NCBI RefSeq assembly: GCF_000192745.1
Contig: NC_015259.1
Span: forward strand, 2,557,001-2,621,000
Direction of reading: 5' to 3'
DNA from: Polymorphum gilvum SL003B-26A1
Lineage (GTDB): Bacteria; Pseudomonadota; Alphaproteobacteria; Rhizobiales; Stappiaceae
Length of the DNA stretch: 64,000 nt
The position numbers were made by a program, and so were the translations under genes. This document shows, piece by piece, positions 27,201 to 37,477 of the stretch (its first letter is position 1; each line of letters starts with the position of its first letter). The notes below the pieces were generated by a model. It had not been told where the DNA came from and ran no database searches. It saw only the letters and a program-made list of their open reading frames with translations.

Positions 27201-28361
27201 ATGGCGCAAGAAAGAAGGCCTGCCGACATGCACGGACTTGCATTCGAGACTGTCACCAAGCGATTTGACGATGTTGTCGCGGTCGACCGGTTCGACCTCA
27301 CCGTAGCCGAGGGCGAATTCGTCGCCCTGGTCGGCCCGTCCGGGTGCGGCAAGACCACCACGCTGCGCATGCTGGCAGGGCTCGAGGAAGTGACGGACGG
27401 CCGGATCCGGGTCGGCGGCAGGGACGTCACGCAGCTCGCCTCGCGCGACCGCAACCTCGCCATGGTGTTCCAGTCCTACGCGCTCTATCCGCACATGACG
27501 GCGGCCGAGAACATCGGCTTCGCGCTCAGCCTGAAGGGCCTGCCCAAGGCGGAGATCGAGGTCAGGGTGCGCGAAGCGGCCGAGCGCATGAGCATCGCGC
27601 ATCTGCTGCACCGCCGTCCCAGGGAGCTGTCGGGCGGCCAGCGCCAGCGCGTCGCCGTCGCCCGCTGCATCGTGCGCGAGCCGGCCGCCTTCCTGTTCGA
27701 CGAGCCGCTGTCGAACCTGGACGCCAAGCTGCGCGGCTCCGCACGGGTCGAGATCGCCCGGCTGCAGAAGGGGCTCGGCATCACCACGCTGTATGTCACC
27801 CATGACCAGGTCGAGGCGATGACCATGGCCGACCGGGTCGTGCTCATGGACGGCGGACGGATCCGCCAGACCGGCACACCGATGGAGCTCTACCAGCGGC
27901 CGCGCGACCTGTTCGTGGCCGCGTTCCTCGGCGCGCCGGCGATGAACCTCGTCCCCGGCGTGCTGCAGCGGAGCGAAGCCGGGGCGGAGTTCGTCGCCGA
28001 CGGGCTGCGGCTTGCGCTGCCGCGCGACGCTGCCTGCGCGGGCGGCCCGGCAACCCTCGGCATCCGCCCGGAGAGCATCCGGGCAGCACCGGACGGCGCC
28101 GGCGAGGACGCGACCCTGCAGGCCACCGCCCTGCACGTCGAGTGCCTCGGCGCCGAAACCCTGGTCCGCTTCGAGTTTGCCGGCCTGACCGGTGCCGAGT
28201 TCGTCGCGCGCCTGCCGGGCACCCATGCCTTCGAGCGCGGTCGCCCGGTCACGCTGTCCGTGGCGCGCGACGCCTTCCATCTGTTCGACGAGGCCGGCCT
28301 TGCCGTCGACCTGCCTTGGCCGGCCCGGTGCGAGCGACCGCTCAGAGCGGCGGGAGCCTGA
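27201..28361 (+). CDS. ABC transporter ATP-binding protein, UgpC/MalK type
   Basis: The 386-residue ATPase has Walker A GPSGCGKTTT, Q-loop (VFQSYALYPHMT), signature LSGGQRQRVA, Walker B FLFDEPLSNLD and the switch histidine in YVTHDQ. The C-terminal third is the TOBE-type regulatory domain of MalK/UgpC proteins. I chose the ATG at 27201, which follows GAGGCAGGGA; the family-like sequence begins at a second ATG at 27228. It is transcribed away from the permease operon and converges with the TetR gene. Confidence 0.88.
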   Translation: MAQERRPADMHGLAFETVTKRFDDVVAVDRFDLTVAEGEFVALVGPSGCGKTTTLRMLAGLEEVTDGRIRVGGRDVTQLASRDRNLAMVFQSYALYPHMTAAENIGFALSLKGLPKAEIEVRVREAAERMSIAHLLHRRPRELSGGQRQRVAVARCIVREPAAFLFDEPLSNLDAKLRGSARVEIARLQKGLGITTLYVTHDQVEAMTMADRVVLMDGGRIRQTGTPMELYQRPRDLFVAAFLGAPAMNLVPGVLQRSEAGAEFVADGLRLALPRDAACAGGPATLGIRPESIRAAPDGAGEDATLQATALHVECLGAETLVRFEFAGLTGAEFVARLPGTHAFERGRPVTLSVARDAFHLFDEAGLAVDLPWPARCERPLRAAGA

Positions 28362-28370
28362 CGGCTTCCC

Positions 28371-29036
28371 TCAGAAGCGGTGCCGCGGTGCGCTGGCCGC
28401 ATCGGGGGCCGCGAACATCGGCACCGCCAGGTCGAGGATCGCTTCGATGACGGCTTCCGGGTCGTCGAGGTCGAGACGGCCGCCGGTGAAGGCGTCGCAG
28501 CGGTAGCGCCTGCGCAGCACCTGCGAGCGGATCCCCAGGATGGCGCTCACCCGCCAGCCGATCTCGGCCTCGCTGAGCCAAGGGGCGTGCGCCCGCAGCT
28601 GCGCCATGATGACGCGATGCGGCTGCATGCTTGCCTCCAGCGCCCGGAACCGCCCCGGATCGCGGCAGGTCGACAGCAGCGTGCTGATGTGCATGAGGAC
28701 GCCGTAGGCCCCGTCCCCGCGCAGATGCCAGAGCACGGGCGGGCGGATCAGCGCATCGAGCACGCTGCGCACGGGCGGCGGCTCGGGACGGTGTGCAAAG
28801 ATCGCGGTCTGCAGAATCTGCAACCTCTCCCTGTTGAGGCGGTTGTAGGCGCCCATGCCCACGGCGGCGATCAGCTCGTCCAGCGAGCCGAAATGGAACG
28901 CGACCGCCGAGACGCTGGTTCCCGCCCGATCCGCGACCATGCGCGTGGTGATCTGCGCGGCCGCCACCCCCTCCTCGACCAACTGGCAATAGGCGCCGAC
29001 GAGGCGATCGGCGGTCGGATGCGGGACGCCAATCAT
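28371..29036 (-). CDS. TetR-family transcriptional regulator
   Basis: The 221-residue protein has an N-terminal helix-turn-helix (ITTRMVADRAGTSVSAVAFHFGSLDELIAAV at about residues 29-59) and a C-terminal ligand domain without close relatives that I recognise. It sits at the end of the Ugp-like locus, convergent with the ATPase gene by 9 bases, so local control is likely. The ATG at 29036 abuts a block of 14-bp repeats, and a GTG at 29045 is an alternative start inside the first repeat. No good ribosome-binding site is visible. Confidence 0.82.
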   Translation of the reverse strand: MIGVPHPTADRLVGAYCQLVEEGVAAAQITTRMVADRAGTSVSAVAFHFGSLDELIAAVGMGAYNRLNRERLQILQTAIFAHRPEPPPVRSVLDALIRPPVLWHLRGDGAYGVLMHISTLLSTCRDPGRFRALEASMQPHRVIMAQLRAHAPWLSEAEIGWRVSAILGIRSQVLRRRYRCDAFTGGRLDLDDPEAVIEAILDLAVPMFAAPDAASAPRHRF

Positions 29037-29119
29037 GTGACCCACGTCATCTGACCCCTGTCATGCGACCCATGTCGTCTGACCCATGTCGTCTGACCCA
29101 TATCCTCTGACCCATGCCC
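29036..29119. repeat. Six tandem 14-bp direct repeats
   Basis: Six consecutive 14-base units follow the form TCTGACCCATGTCG with a few substitutions; units 4 to 6 share their first nine bases exactly. A partial seventh copy follows. The array touches the TetR-family start codon and lies in its leader. The period of 14 is not a multiple of three, and there are no spacers as in CRISPR. Confidence 0.85.
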
Positions 29120-29130
29120 TCTGTCCTCTG

Positions 29131-29984
29131 GGGAGACCAGGGCCCGCCGGGGGAACCAGATACTTGCCGGGCTAAGGATTTGTGCCATTGTCCCGGCCGT
29201 CGATGACACGGTGATGAAGGCCGCAGTTGCGCTTCCTGCGGGCAATTCGGCGTCAGCCGACCATGAAACAGGGTGTTGAGGCATGGTGATGAGACATGAC
29301 GGTCCAACCATAGCCGACGCTCATGAACCTTCGAACGACCCGGGGCATCGCAGCAAGGTCCGTCGCCTGCGTAGGCGCCGCCCGTTGAAGCGATGACCGG
29401 ATGGAGCGGCAGGGGCAGAACCGATCACGCTGCGCACGCTGCTGACGCGACCTGCGTCTCGCCGATGCTTGTTTGTCGGGGCGCCAGCACTGCGCGAGGG
29501 AGCCGCTGCCGGCCGCTCGGGGCGGCCCCATGGCGTCGGTTCGCTCGGAAAGCCCCTGCTGGCGGACGGGGGACGACGGGCATGGCCGCAACGGGCAGCG
29601 ATCGGCGCGGCGATGGCCCGCGACGCACCGGGCAAGCCCGAGCAGTCGCGTAACCAGGCGACGGCGCAGGCTGCCCCTTGCGGCGTCCCGGCCGCTTTAT
29701 GCGCGGTTTCGGGGCAGCGGAAGGACGAGCGAAGGCCGGTACGCCCTCTCCACCGCCACAGGAAAAGGTCGTGCACGGCATCACAATGCCGCTGATCGAC
29801 GCCGCCATGCCGGACCAGGTGCCGCAGGCGGGACGGTACCCTGATCGACCCGGGCCTGGGTTGCCATGGCGGGACTTTCGGCGACCGCAGAGACCAGAAG
29901 GCGGATGACAGGGAGACGAGCCGCAGACCGTCGCTTTTCCGACGAAAAACGACGTACCGACACGCGAGGGCTAGCTAGTCCCCG
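29131..29984. other. Intergenic region without recognised gene
   Basis: About 850 bases lie between the repeat array and the end of guaA. Short open frames occur on both strands but none shows a family motif, a good ribosome-binding site or convincing codon use. No tRNA or terminator was found. It may hold gene remnants too decayed to identify. Confidence 0.6.
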
Positions 29985-31532
29985 TCATTCCCACTCGATC
30001 GTCCCCGGCGGCTTGGAGGTGACGTCGTAGACGACGCGGTTGACGCCCTTGACCTCGTTGATGATGCGGGTCGCGGCGCGGCCGAGGAACTCCATGTCGA
30101 AGTGGTAGAAGTCGGCGGTCATGCCGTCGACCGAGGTGACGGCGCGCAGCGCCAGCACGTATTCGTAGGTGCGCCCGTCGCCCATGACGCCGACGGTCTG
30201 CACCGGCAGCAGCACCGAGAAGGCCTGCCAGATGGCGTCGTAGAGCCCGGCCTTGCGGATCTCGTCGAGATAGATCGCGTCGGCCTCGCGCAGGATCTTC
30301 AGCTTGTCGCGCGTCACGCCGCCGGGGCAGCGGATGGCGAGGCCCGGGCCCGGGAACGGATGGCGGCCGACGAAGGCGTCGGGCAGGCCGAGCTCGCGCC
30401 CGAGCGCGCGCACCTCGTCCTTGAACAGCTCGCGCAGCGGCTCTACCAGCTTCATCTTCATGCGCTCGGGCAGGCCGCCGACATTGTGGTGCGACTTGAT
30501 GGTCACCGACGGGCCGCCGGTGAAGGAGACGCTCTCGATCACGTCGGGATAGAGCGTGCCCTGGGCGAGGAAGTCGGCGCCGCCGAGCTTCGTCGCCTCG
30601 GCCTCGAACACCTCGATGAACAGCCGGCCGATGGTCTTGCGCTTGACCTCCGGATCGCTCTCGCCCTCGAGCGCGTCGATGAAGGTATCGGCCGCGTCGA
30701 CATGGACGAGCGGGATGTTGTAGTGGCCGCGGAACAGCGACACCACCTCCTTCGCCTCGCCCTTGCGCATCAGGCCGTGGTCGACAAAGATGCAGGTCAG
30801 CTGGTCGCCGATCGCCTCGTGGATGAGCACGGCGGCGACCGAACTGTCGACGCCGCCGGACAGGCCGCAGATCACCCTGCCGCTGCCGACCTGCGCGCGG
30901 ATGCGCGCGATCGCGTCGGTGCGGAAATGCGCCATGGTCCAGTCGCCGGCGCAGCCGGCGATCTTGTGGACGAAATTGGACAGAAGCTTCGCCCCGTCGG
31001 GCGTGTGCACCACCTCCATGTGGAACTGGGTGGCGTAGAAGCGGCGCGCCTCGTCGGCGATCATGGCATAGGGCGCGTTCTCGGAGACGGCGACGACCTC
31101 GAAGCCGTCGGGCAGCGCCGTGACGCGGTCGCCGTGGCTCATCCACACCTGATGGCGGCTGCCGGCCTCCCACACGCCCTCGGTCAGCGCGCAGGGCCTG
31201 GTCACCTCGACGAAGGCGCGACCGAACTCGCGGTGGTGCTCGCCCTCGACCCGCCCGCCCAACTGGTGGGCCATGACCTGTTCGCCGTAGCAGATGCCGA
31301 GCACCGGCACGCCCGCCGCAAACACCGACATCGGCGCCAGCGGCGCGCTCTGGTCGAGCACCGAGGCCGGGCCGCCGGACAGGATTACGCCCTTCGGCCG
31401 CATCCGCTCGAAGGCGGCCTCTGCCGACTGGAACGGCACGATTTCCGAGTAGACGCCAGCCTCGCGCACGCGCCGGGCGATCAGCTGGGTGACCTGGGAA
31501 CCGAAGTCGATAATGAGAATGCTGTCTGTCAT
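29985..31532 (-). CDS. guaA: GMP synthase (glutamine-hydrolysing)
   Basis: GuaA aminates XMP to GMP. The 515-residue protein has the class I glutamine amidotransferase domain first (Cys in GICYGEQ, His and Glu in FHMEVVHT) and the ATP pyrophosphatase domain next (SGGVDSS), with the C-terminal dimerisation region ending PPGTIEWE. The start [13 protein letters not shown] is standard. Its substrate supplier guaB is about 5 kb further right on the same strand. Confidence 0.97.
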   Translation of the reverse strand: MTDSILIIDFGSQVTQLIARRVREAGVYSEIVPFQSAEAAFERMRPKGVILSGGPASVLDQSAPLAPMSVFAAGVPVLGICYGEQVMAHQLGGRVEGEHHREFGRAFVEVTRPCALTEGVWEAGSRHQVWMSHGDRVTALPDGFEVVAVSENAPYAMIADEARRFYATQFHMEVVHTPDGAKLLSNFVHKIAGCAGDWTMAHFRTDAIARIRAQVGSGRVICGLSGGVDSSVAAVLIHEAIGDQLTCIFVDHGLMRKGEAKEVVSLFRGHYNIPLVHVDAADTFIDALEGESDPEVKRKTIGRLFIEVFEAEATKLGGADFLAQGTLYPDVIESVSFTGGPSVTIKSHHNVGGLPERMKMKLVEPLRELFKDEVRALGRELGLPDAFVGRHPFPGPGLAIRCPGGVTRDKLKILREADAIYLDEIRKAGLYDAIWQAFSVLLPVQTVGVMGDGRTYEYVLALRAVTSVDGMTADFYHFDMEFLGRAATRIINEVKGVNRVVYDVTSKPPGTIEWE

Positions 31533-31569
31533 GACGTGCTTCTAGCCTGTCGCCGGCCGGATTTGAACT

Positions 31570-32082
31570 TCAATTTGCGCTGCGCGGCCGCGCCTGCACG
31601 ACCGGCTCGCGGAGCTGGAGCGCGCCGAGCAGGTTCGACAGCCGGATCCGGTCGGAGACGCCAACGCCCCGCAGGATCTCCGCCTCCAGCGGCGCGAGCC
31701 GCGCGGCGATGCCGGCACCGAGCTGTCGGCCGGCGCGCGTCGGCCTGAGCACGACCAGCCGCCGGTCCTTGCGGTTCTCGGCCTTCTTCACCAGCTTGCG
31801 GTCGGTCAGGCGCATCGCCGCCCGGCTGATGGCGACGGCGTCGAGGCCGGTCCGCGGCCCGAGGTCGCGCACCGACAGGTCCTCCACCTCGATCAGGGCG
31901 GCCAGCACCTGCCATTCGGCGAGCGCCAGACCGTGGTCGGCCTGCAGGGCGCGCGCCAGGCGGCGCTCCACCAGCCGCGCGGCGGCGATAAGCTTCAGGG
32001 GCAGGAAATTGTCGAGGCCGACGGGCGGCTCGGCGTCGAAGAGGCCGGCCTGATGGATCGGGCCGTCCGGTACGGATTTCAT
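31570..32082 (-). CDS. MarR-family transcriptional regulator
   Basis: The 170-residue protein has a winged helix-turn-helix core (LSVRDLGPRTGLDAVAISRAAMRLTDRKLVKKAENRKDRR) with the DxR wing typical of MarR. Start chosen at MKSVPDG (32082); the frame extends 14 residues further upstream. The gap to guaA is 37 bases, but co-regulation is not implied. Its targets and ligand are unknown. The intergenic region ahead of it contains inverted GTTTCGTTGC motifs that could be its operator. Confidence 0.82.
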   Translation of the reverse strand: MKSVPDGPIHQAGLFDAEPPVGLDNFLPLKLIAAARLVERRLARALQADHGLALAEWQVLAALIEVEDLSVRDLGPRTGLDAVAISRAAMRLTDRKLVKKAENRKDRRLVVLRPTRAGRQLGAGIAARLAPLEAEILRGVGVSDRIRLSNLLGALQLREPVVQARPRSAN

Positions 32083-32506
32083 CGGATCTCGCCTCCGGGC
32101 GTCGACGGCAGCGCCTTCTGGCAACGCCGCCGGCGTGGGCTGTTCTGGTCGATTTTGCCGCCTGTTACAGCAGTTTCGTTGCCGACGACACGATCTTTGC
32201 GGGGATATCCACGACCCTTTTTGTTGCCACCGAAACGAGGCCGCGCGGCGCCGGCCGATATCGCGTCATCAGCAACGAAACAGCCGATCACAGGACCGGC
32301 GCCCAATCTTTTCGTTTCGCTTGAAAGGACCTTGTCAACACCCCCTGCCTTCATTTTGACCCGGCCGCGCGGGTATGCGTAAGCTTCAGGTTGCGGGCCG
32401 ATGCCGATTCGAAACCGGCGAGGCCGGGCACTCGGGGATCATCAAGGACAACGGGCCGGCGACGTCGCTTCGCACCGGACCCGGACTGCGGAAGCGATCA
32501 CAGGCC
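32083..32506. other. Divergent intergenic region MarR/TPR
   Basis: These 424 bases are less GC-rich than their surroundings and carry no recognised gene. They contain a split inverted repeat (GTTTCGTTGC at 32173 and GCAACGAAAC at 32272) and several similar GAAAC words. Promoters for both flanking genes should lie here, but I could not place -35 and -10 boxes with confidence. Confidence 0.5.
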
Positions 32507-33709
32507 ATGAGCAACCCGGAAGACGCCCGGCCCTCCCCCCAGCAGACCCCGGCAGCGGCGGCGGACGCGCGCCCGGCCAGCGCCTACGCGGATGGCGCCT
32601 CCCCGGTCGGTTCCATCCCGGTTGGGTCGGGGCCGGATGTCACCGCCTATCTGGACGCCCATGCGCGGGCGCCGGAGGACGTCGACGCCGCCTACCGGGC
32701 CGCCACCGCGCTGCTGCGCTCGGGGCGCCTCGACGAGGCGGCGGCGTTGCTGCGCAAGATCGTGTTCGCCCGGCCCGACCATCTGCGCGCCCGCGCCAAT
32801 CTCGGCAACTGCCAGTTGCTGCTCGGCGACCTCGCCAACGCGGAAGCCTCGTTCCGCGCCGTTCTGGACGCCATGCCCGACAACCACAACGCGCTTTACG
32901 GCCTGGCGACGATCCTGATCCGCCAGGGCCGGCCTGAAGCGGCGCTGGAGGCCGCGCAGCGCCTCGTCGGGCTCCTGCCCGACAACGCCCCGGCGCTGAC
33001 CCTTCTCGCCGACGCCTGCGCGGGCGATCCGCGCCCGGGCACGGCGATCGCCGCCTATCGCGCCGCCCTGCGCCTCGACCCGGTCTACCAGCCGGCCTTG
33101 CTCGGCCTCGCCCGGGCGCTGCTCAGGCGCCAGCGGCTCGACGAAGCGAAGGAGCTGGCGGAGCGGGCGGTCGGCATCGGCTCCGGCTCGACGGCAGCCT
33201 ATGCCATGCTCGGCGACGTGCTCGCCGCACAGGACGCGCTCGGGCCTGCGCGCGACGCCTACGAGGCGGCGCTCGACCGGGACCCGGCGGATCCAGACGT
33301 CAAGGTCAAGCTGAGCACGGTCGCCCGGCGCGCCGGCGACCTCAAGGCGGCGCTGCGCCACGCCGACGATGCCTGGAGCGAGCGGCCCGACCACCGCGAC
33401 GCCGGCAATGCCGTCGGCGCCGCCCTCGCCGCCTTAGGCGAGCGTACGGCAGCGCGCACCGTGCTCACGGCGGTTGCAGCCGGCCAGCCGGCGCCCGACC
33501 GCATTCGCGACGTGATCGAGGCCCTGCGCGCGGTCGCCCTGCCCGCGACCGGCGAGCCGGCACCTGTTGAACCGGACCCGGAAGCAGCGCGCGAAACCGG
33601 CGCTCCGGCGCCAGCCGCAGACGACCCAACCGCAGACGACGATGGCAATGCGGCGCAAGGGTCGGCCACCAAGGCGCCCGGGGATCCGCCAAAGCAGAAT
33701 CCCGCCTGA
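32507..33709 (+). CDS. Tetratricopeptide-repeat protein
   Basis: The 400-residue protein has a low-complexity Pro/Ala-rich start (about 40 residues), then at least six TPR-like helical pairs (for example GRLDEAAALLRKIVFARPDHLRARANLG and RLDEAKELAERAV) and a disordered acidic and Pro-rich tail from about residue 345. No signal peptide or enzyme domain is visible. TPRs mediate protein contacts and the partner is unknown. It converges with the methyltransferase gene 34 bases away. Confidence 0.75.
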   Translation: MSNPEDARPSPQQTPAAAADARPASAYADGASPVGSIPVGSGPDVTAYLDAHARAPEDVDAAYRAATALLRSGRLDEAAALLRKIVFARPDHLRARANLGNCQLLLGDLANAEASFRAVLDAMPDNHNALYGLATILIRQGRPEAALEAAQRLVGLLPDNAPALTLLADACAGDPRPGTAIAAYRAALRLDPVYQPALLGLARALLRRQRLDEAKELAERAVGIGSGSTAAYAMLGDVLAAQDALGPARDAYEAALDRDPADPDVKVKLSTVARRAGDLKAALRHADDAWSERPDHRDAGNAVGAALAALGERTAARTVLTAVAAGQPAPDRIRDVIEALRAVALPATGEPAPVEPDPEAARETGAPAPAADDPTADDDGNAAQGSATKAPGDPPKQNPA

Positions 33710-33752
33710 CCCCGTTCCCCGCCAGGGGCCGTCAGTCGGGCCGTCAGGCGGG
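33701..33752. other. Inverted repeat joining two convergent gene ends
   Basis: CCCGCCTGAC at 33701 and GTCAGGCGGG at 33743 form a 10-bp stem because both genes end in a Pro-Ala-stop written with the same codons. The stem contains both stop codons and encloses a 32-base loop. Without U tracts it is at best a weak two-way terminator. Confidence 0.4.
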
Positions 33753-35039
33753 CTTGCGGCGCAGCAGCGCGATGAAGAAGCCGTCGGTGCCGGTCGTCGC
33801 CGGGGTCAGGGTCAGATGCCCCTCCGGCGAGACATGAGCGGGCAGAGGCGCGCCCGGCAGAGCGGCGGTCCAGGCCTCGGCCGCGGACAGTGTCTCGAAA
33901 TCGCAATGGGTCGACAGGAATCCGGCGACTTGCTGGCGGTTTTCCGGCACCAGAACGGAGCAGGTCACATAGGCAAGCAAGCCGCCCGGACGCACGAAGC
34001 GGGCGGCGGCTTCAAGCACGCGCGCCTGGTCCTCGACCCGCTCGGCCAGCGCCCGTTCGGTCAGCCGCCACTTGGAATCCGGCCGCCGGCGCCACACGCC
34101 GGTGCCGGTGCACGGCGCGTCGACGAAGACGAGGTCCATGTGGCCGGCAAGGTCGTCGAGAGCGCCCTCATGCGGCGGGCGGACCTGGACGTTGCGGGCG
34201 CCGGCGCGGGCCAGCCGCTCGTGGATCGGCGCGAGCCTTATCCTATCGGAATCAAAGGCATAGATCTGGCCGCGGTTTTCCATGCGGGCCGCCAGAGCCA
34301 GGGTCTTGCCGCCGCCGCCGGCACAGAAGTCGAGCACCTGCCGGCCCGGCTGAGCGCCTGCGACCAGGGCGACCAGCTGGCTCGCCTCGTCCTGCAGCTC
34401 GAACCAGCCCTTGCGATAGCCCTCCTCGGCCTGCACATGCGGCAGGCGCGCCGGCCCCGGCCTCGGCTCGACCCTGAGGCCGACCGGCGACAGCGGCGTC
34501 TCGCGCACGCCGATGTGCTGCAGCCGCCTCGCGACCTTTTCCCGCGTCGCCTTCAAGGTGTTGACGCGCATATCGATCGGCGCGCGCGCCGCCAATTCCT
34601 GCCCTTCCCGCACAGCACCGGCACCGAGCGAGCCGGCGAAGACCGGCCACAGCCAGTCCGGCACATCCGCCGCCACCGCATCGGGAGCTCGCTCCGCCGG
34701 TTCCATCTGCAGTGCCGCAGCCTCGTCCGCCGAGACTGCCTCCGGCGCATGGCGGTCCTCGGCAAGGACGGCCTGAAGGCGATCGGGGCCGAGGGCCCAG
34801 GACAGCGCATAGGTGGCAAGAACGATCGCCCGCGGCGTGTCCGAACGCATCCGCCAGCCGAGGCTGCGCTTGTGGCGGAGGGCATCGAAGACGAGGTTGC
34901 CGATGATCGTCCGGTCGCCGGAACCGGCGAAGCGGTGGGCGTTGCCCCAGTCCTTCAGCGCCTCCTGGACCGGCCGGTGGCGCTCGTCCACCTCGGTCAG
35001 AATCTCGATTGCCGCGGCAAGACGCCCGCCGTCCTTCAT
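33744..35039 (-). CDS. RsmB/NOP-family RNA (cytosine-5) methyltransferase
   Basis: The 431-residue protein has an N-terminal helical NusB-like region and a SAM-dependent Rossmann domain with CAGGGGKTLALA (motif I), FVDAPCTGTG (motif IV cysteine) and YVTCSVLVPENR (motif VI, catalytic cysteine). E. coli RsmB methylates C967 of 16S rRNA, and several paralogues exist in Alphaproteobacteria, so the exact target is not certain. guaB starts upstream on the same strand. Confidence 0.88.
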   Translation of the reverse strand: MKDGGRLAAAIEILTEVDERHRPVQEALKDWGNAHRFAGSGDRTIIGNLVFDALRHKRSLGWRMRSDTPRAIVLATYALSWALGPDRLQAVLAEDRHAPEAVSADEAAALQMEPAERAPDAVAADVPDWLWPVFAGSLGAGAVREGQELAARAPIDMRVNTLKATREKVARRLQHIGVRETPLSPVGLRVEPRPGPARLPHVQAEEGYRKGWFELQDEASQLVALVAGAQPGRQVLDFCAGGGGKTLALAARMENRGQIYAFDSDRIRLAPIHERLARAGARNVQVRPPHEGALDDLAGHMDLVFVDAPCTGTGVWRRRPDSKWRLTERALAERVEDQARVLEAAARFVRPGGLLAYVTCSVLVPENRQQVAGFLSTHCDFETLSAAEAWTAALPGAPLPAHVSPEGHLTLTPATTGTDGFFIALLRRKPA

Positions 35040-35093
35040 CGTATCACTCCAGGCCCGTTCCCGGCCGGCGTCGGCTGACGCCGGCCCGACGGC

Positions 35094-36611
<1,518 letters not shown>

Positions 36612-36754
36612 TCAAATAGGCGGTCGACCCGCGAGCACCGAGACGGGCTGCGGCAGCATGAGCGCTTCGGCATTGCCGGAGAAGTTGGCGCGGGTGAATA
36701 CCATGCGGGTGACGATATGAAAAGGCGAAAGCGGCGTCCGGTCGCGCTTCTCCA

Positions 36755-37477
36755 TCAGGCTTCGACGTCCGAATCCCTGTCCCGCCCTTGTCCCCGGAAG
36801 CCCTTGGCGACCACGTAGAGCTCGGGGCTCTCCTTGCGGCTTGCCGGCGGCTTGACGTGGACGACCGTCTCGAAGTCGCGCTTGAGGTCGGCGAGCAGTG
36901 CGTTCTCCGTTCCGCCGCGGAAGACCTTGGCCAGAAACGAACCGCCCGGCGCCAGGTTCTCGCGGGCGAACAGGATCGCCACCTCGAACAGATGCGTCGT
37001 GCGAAGGTGGTCGGTCTGGCGGTGGCCCGTGGTCGGCGCGGCCATATCGGACAGCACGACGTCGGGCCTGTGTCCACCGAGGGCGGCCATCAGCGCGGCC
37101 GGCGCGTCGTCGTCAAGGAAGTCCTTCCTGAGAAAGACGACGCCGGGAATGTGGTCCATGTCGAGATAGTCGATGCCGACGACGAGCGGATTTTCCGGGG
37201 TCGAGCCGACCCGCTCGACCGCGACCTGGCACCAGCCGCCGGGTGCGGCGCCGAGGTCGACGACGCGCTGTCCGGGCTTGAGCAGCCTATGCTTGTCGTC
37301 GATCTCGATCAGCTTGTAGGCCGCGCGCGAGCGGTAGCCTTCCATCTTGGCGCGGCGGACGTAGGGATCGTTCAGCTGGCGCTCGAGCCAGCGGGTCGAG
37401 GATTCCTTGCGCTTGGCCGCGGTCTTGACCCGCACATGCAGGCCGCGGTCGCCGGAGCCGCGTTTCGAGCCGCTCAT
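36755..37477 (-). CDS. rlmE: 23S rRNA 2'-O-ribose methyltransferase RlmE (FtsJ)
   Basis: RlmE methylates U2552 in 23S rRNA. The 240-residue protein has the basic N-terminus, [14 protein letters not shown] (catalytic Lys), the SAM motif [23 protein letters not shown] (catalytic Asp) and the later Lys and Glu of the K-D-K-E set ([19 protein letters not shown]). It overlaps the upstream Ppx/GppA gene by 4 bases (ATGA), showing coupled translation. Confidence 0.95.
   Translation of the reverse strand: MSGSKRGSGDRGLHVRVKTAAKRKESSTRWLERQLNDPYVRRAKMEGYRSRAAYKLIEIDDKHRLLKPGQRVVDLGAAPGGWCQVAVERVGSTPENPLVVGIDYLDMDHIPGVVFLRKDFLDDDAPAALMAALGGHRPDVVLSDMAAPTTGHRQTDHLRTTHLFEVAILFARENLAPGGSFLAKVFRGGTENALLADLKRDFETVVHVKPPASRKESPELYVVAKGFRGQGRDRDSDVEA

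Noticed and set aside
29036-29130. Short repeat array considered as CRISPR
   Set aside because: Units are 14 bases and contiguous, without unique spacers, and no cas gene is near.
29393-29908. Two small plus-strand open frames between the TetR and guaA genes
   Set aside because: Arg-rich translations without motifs, no good ribosome-binding sites and overlapping alternatives on the other strand.
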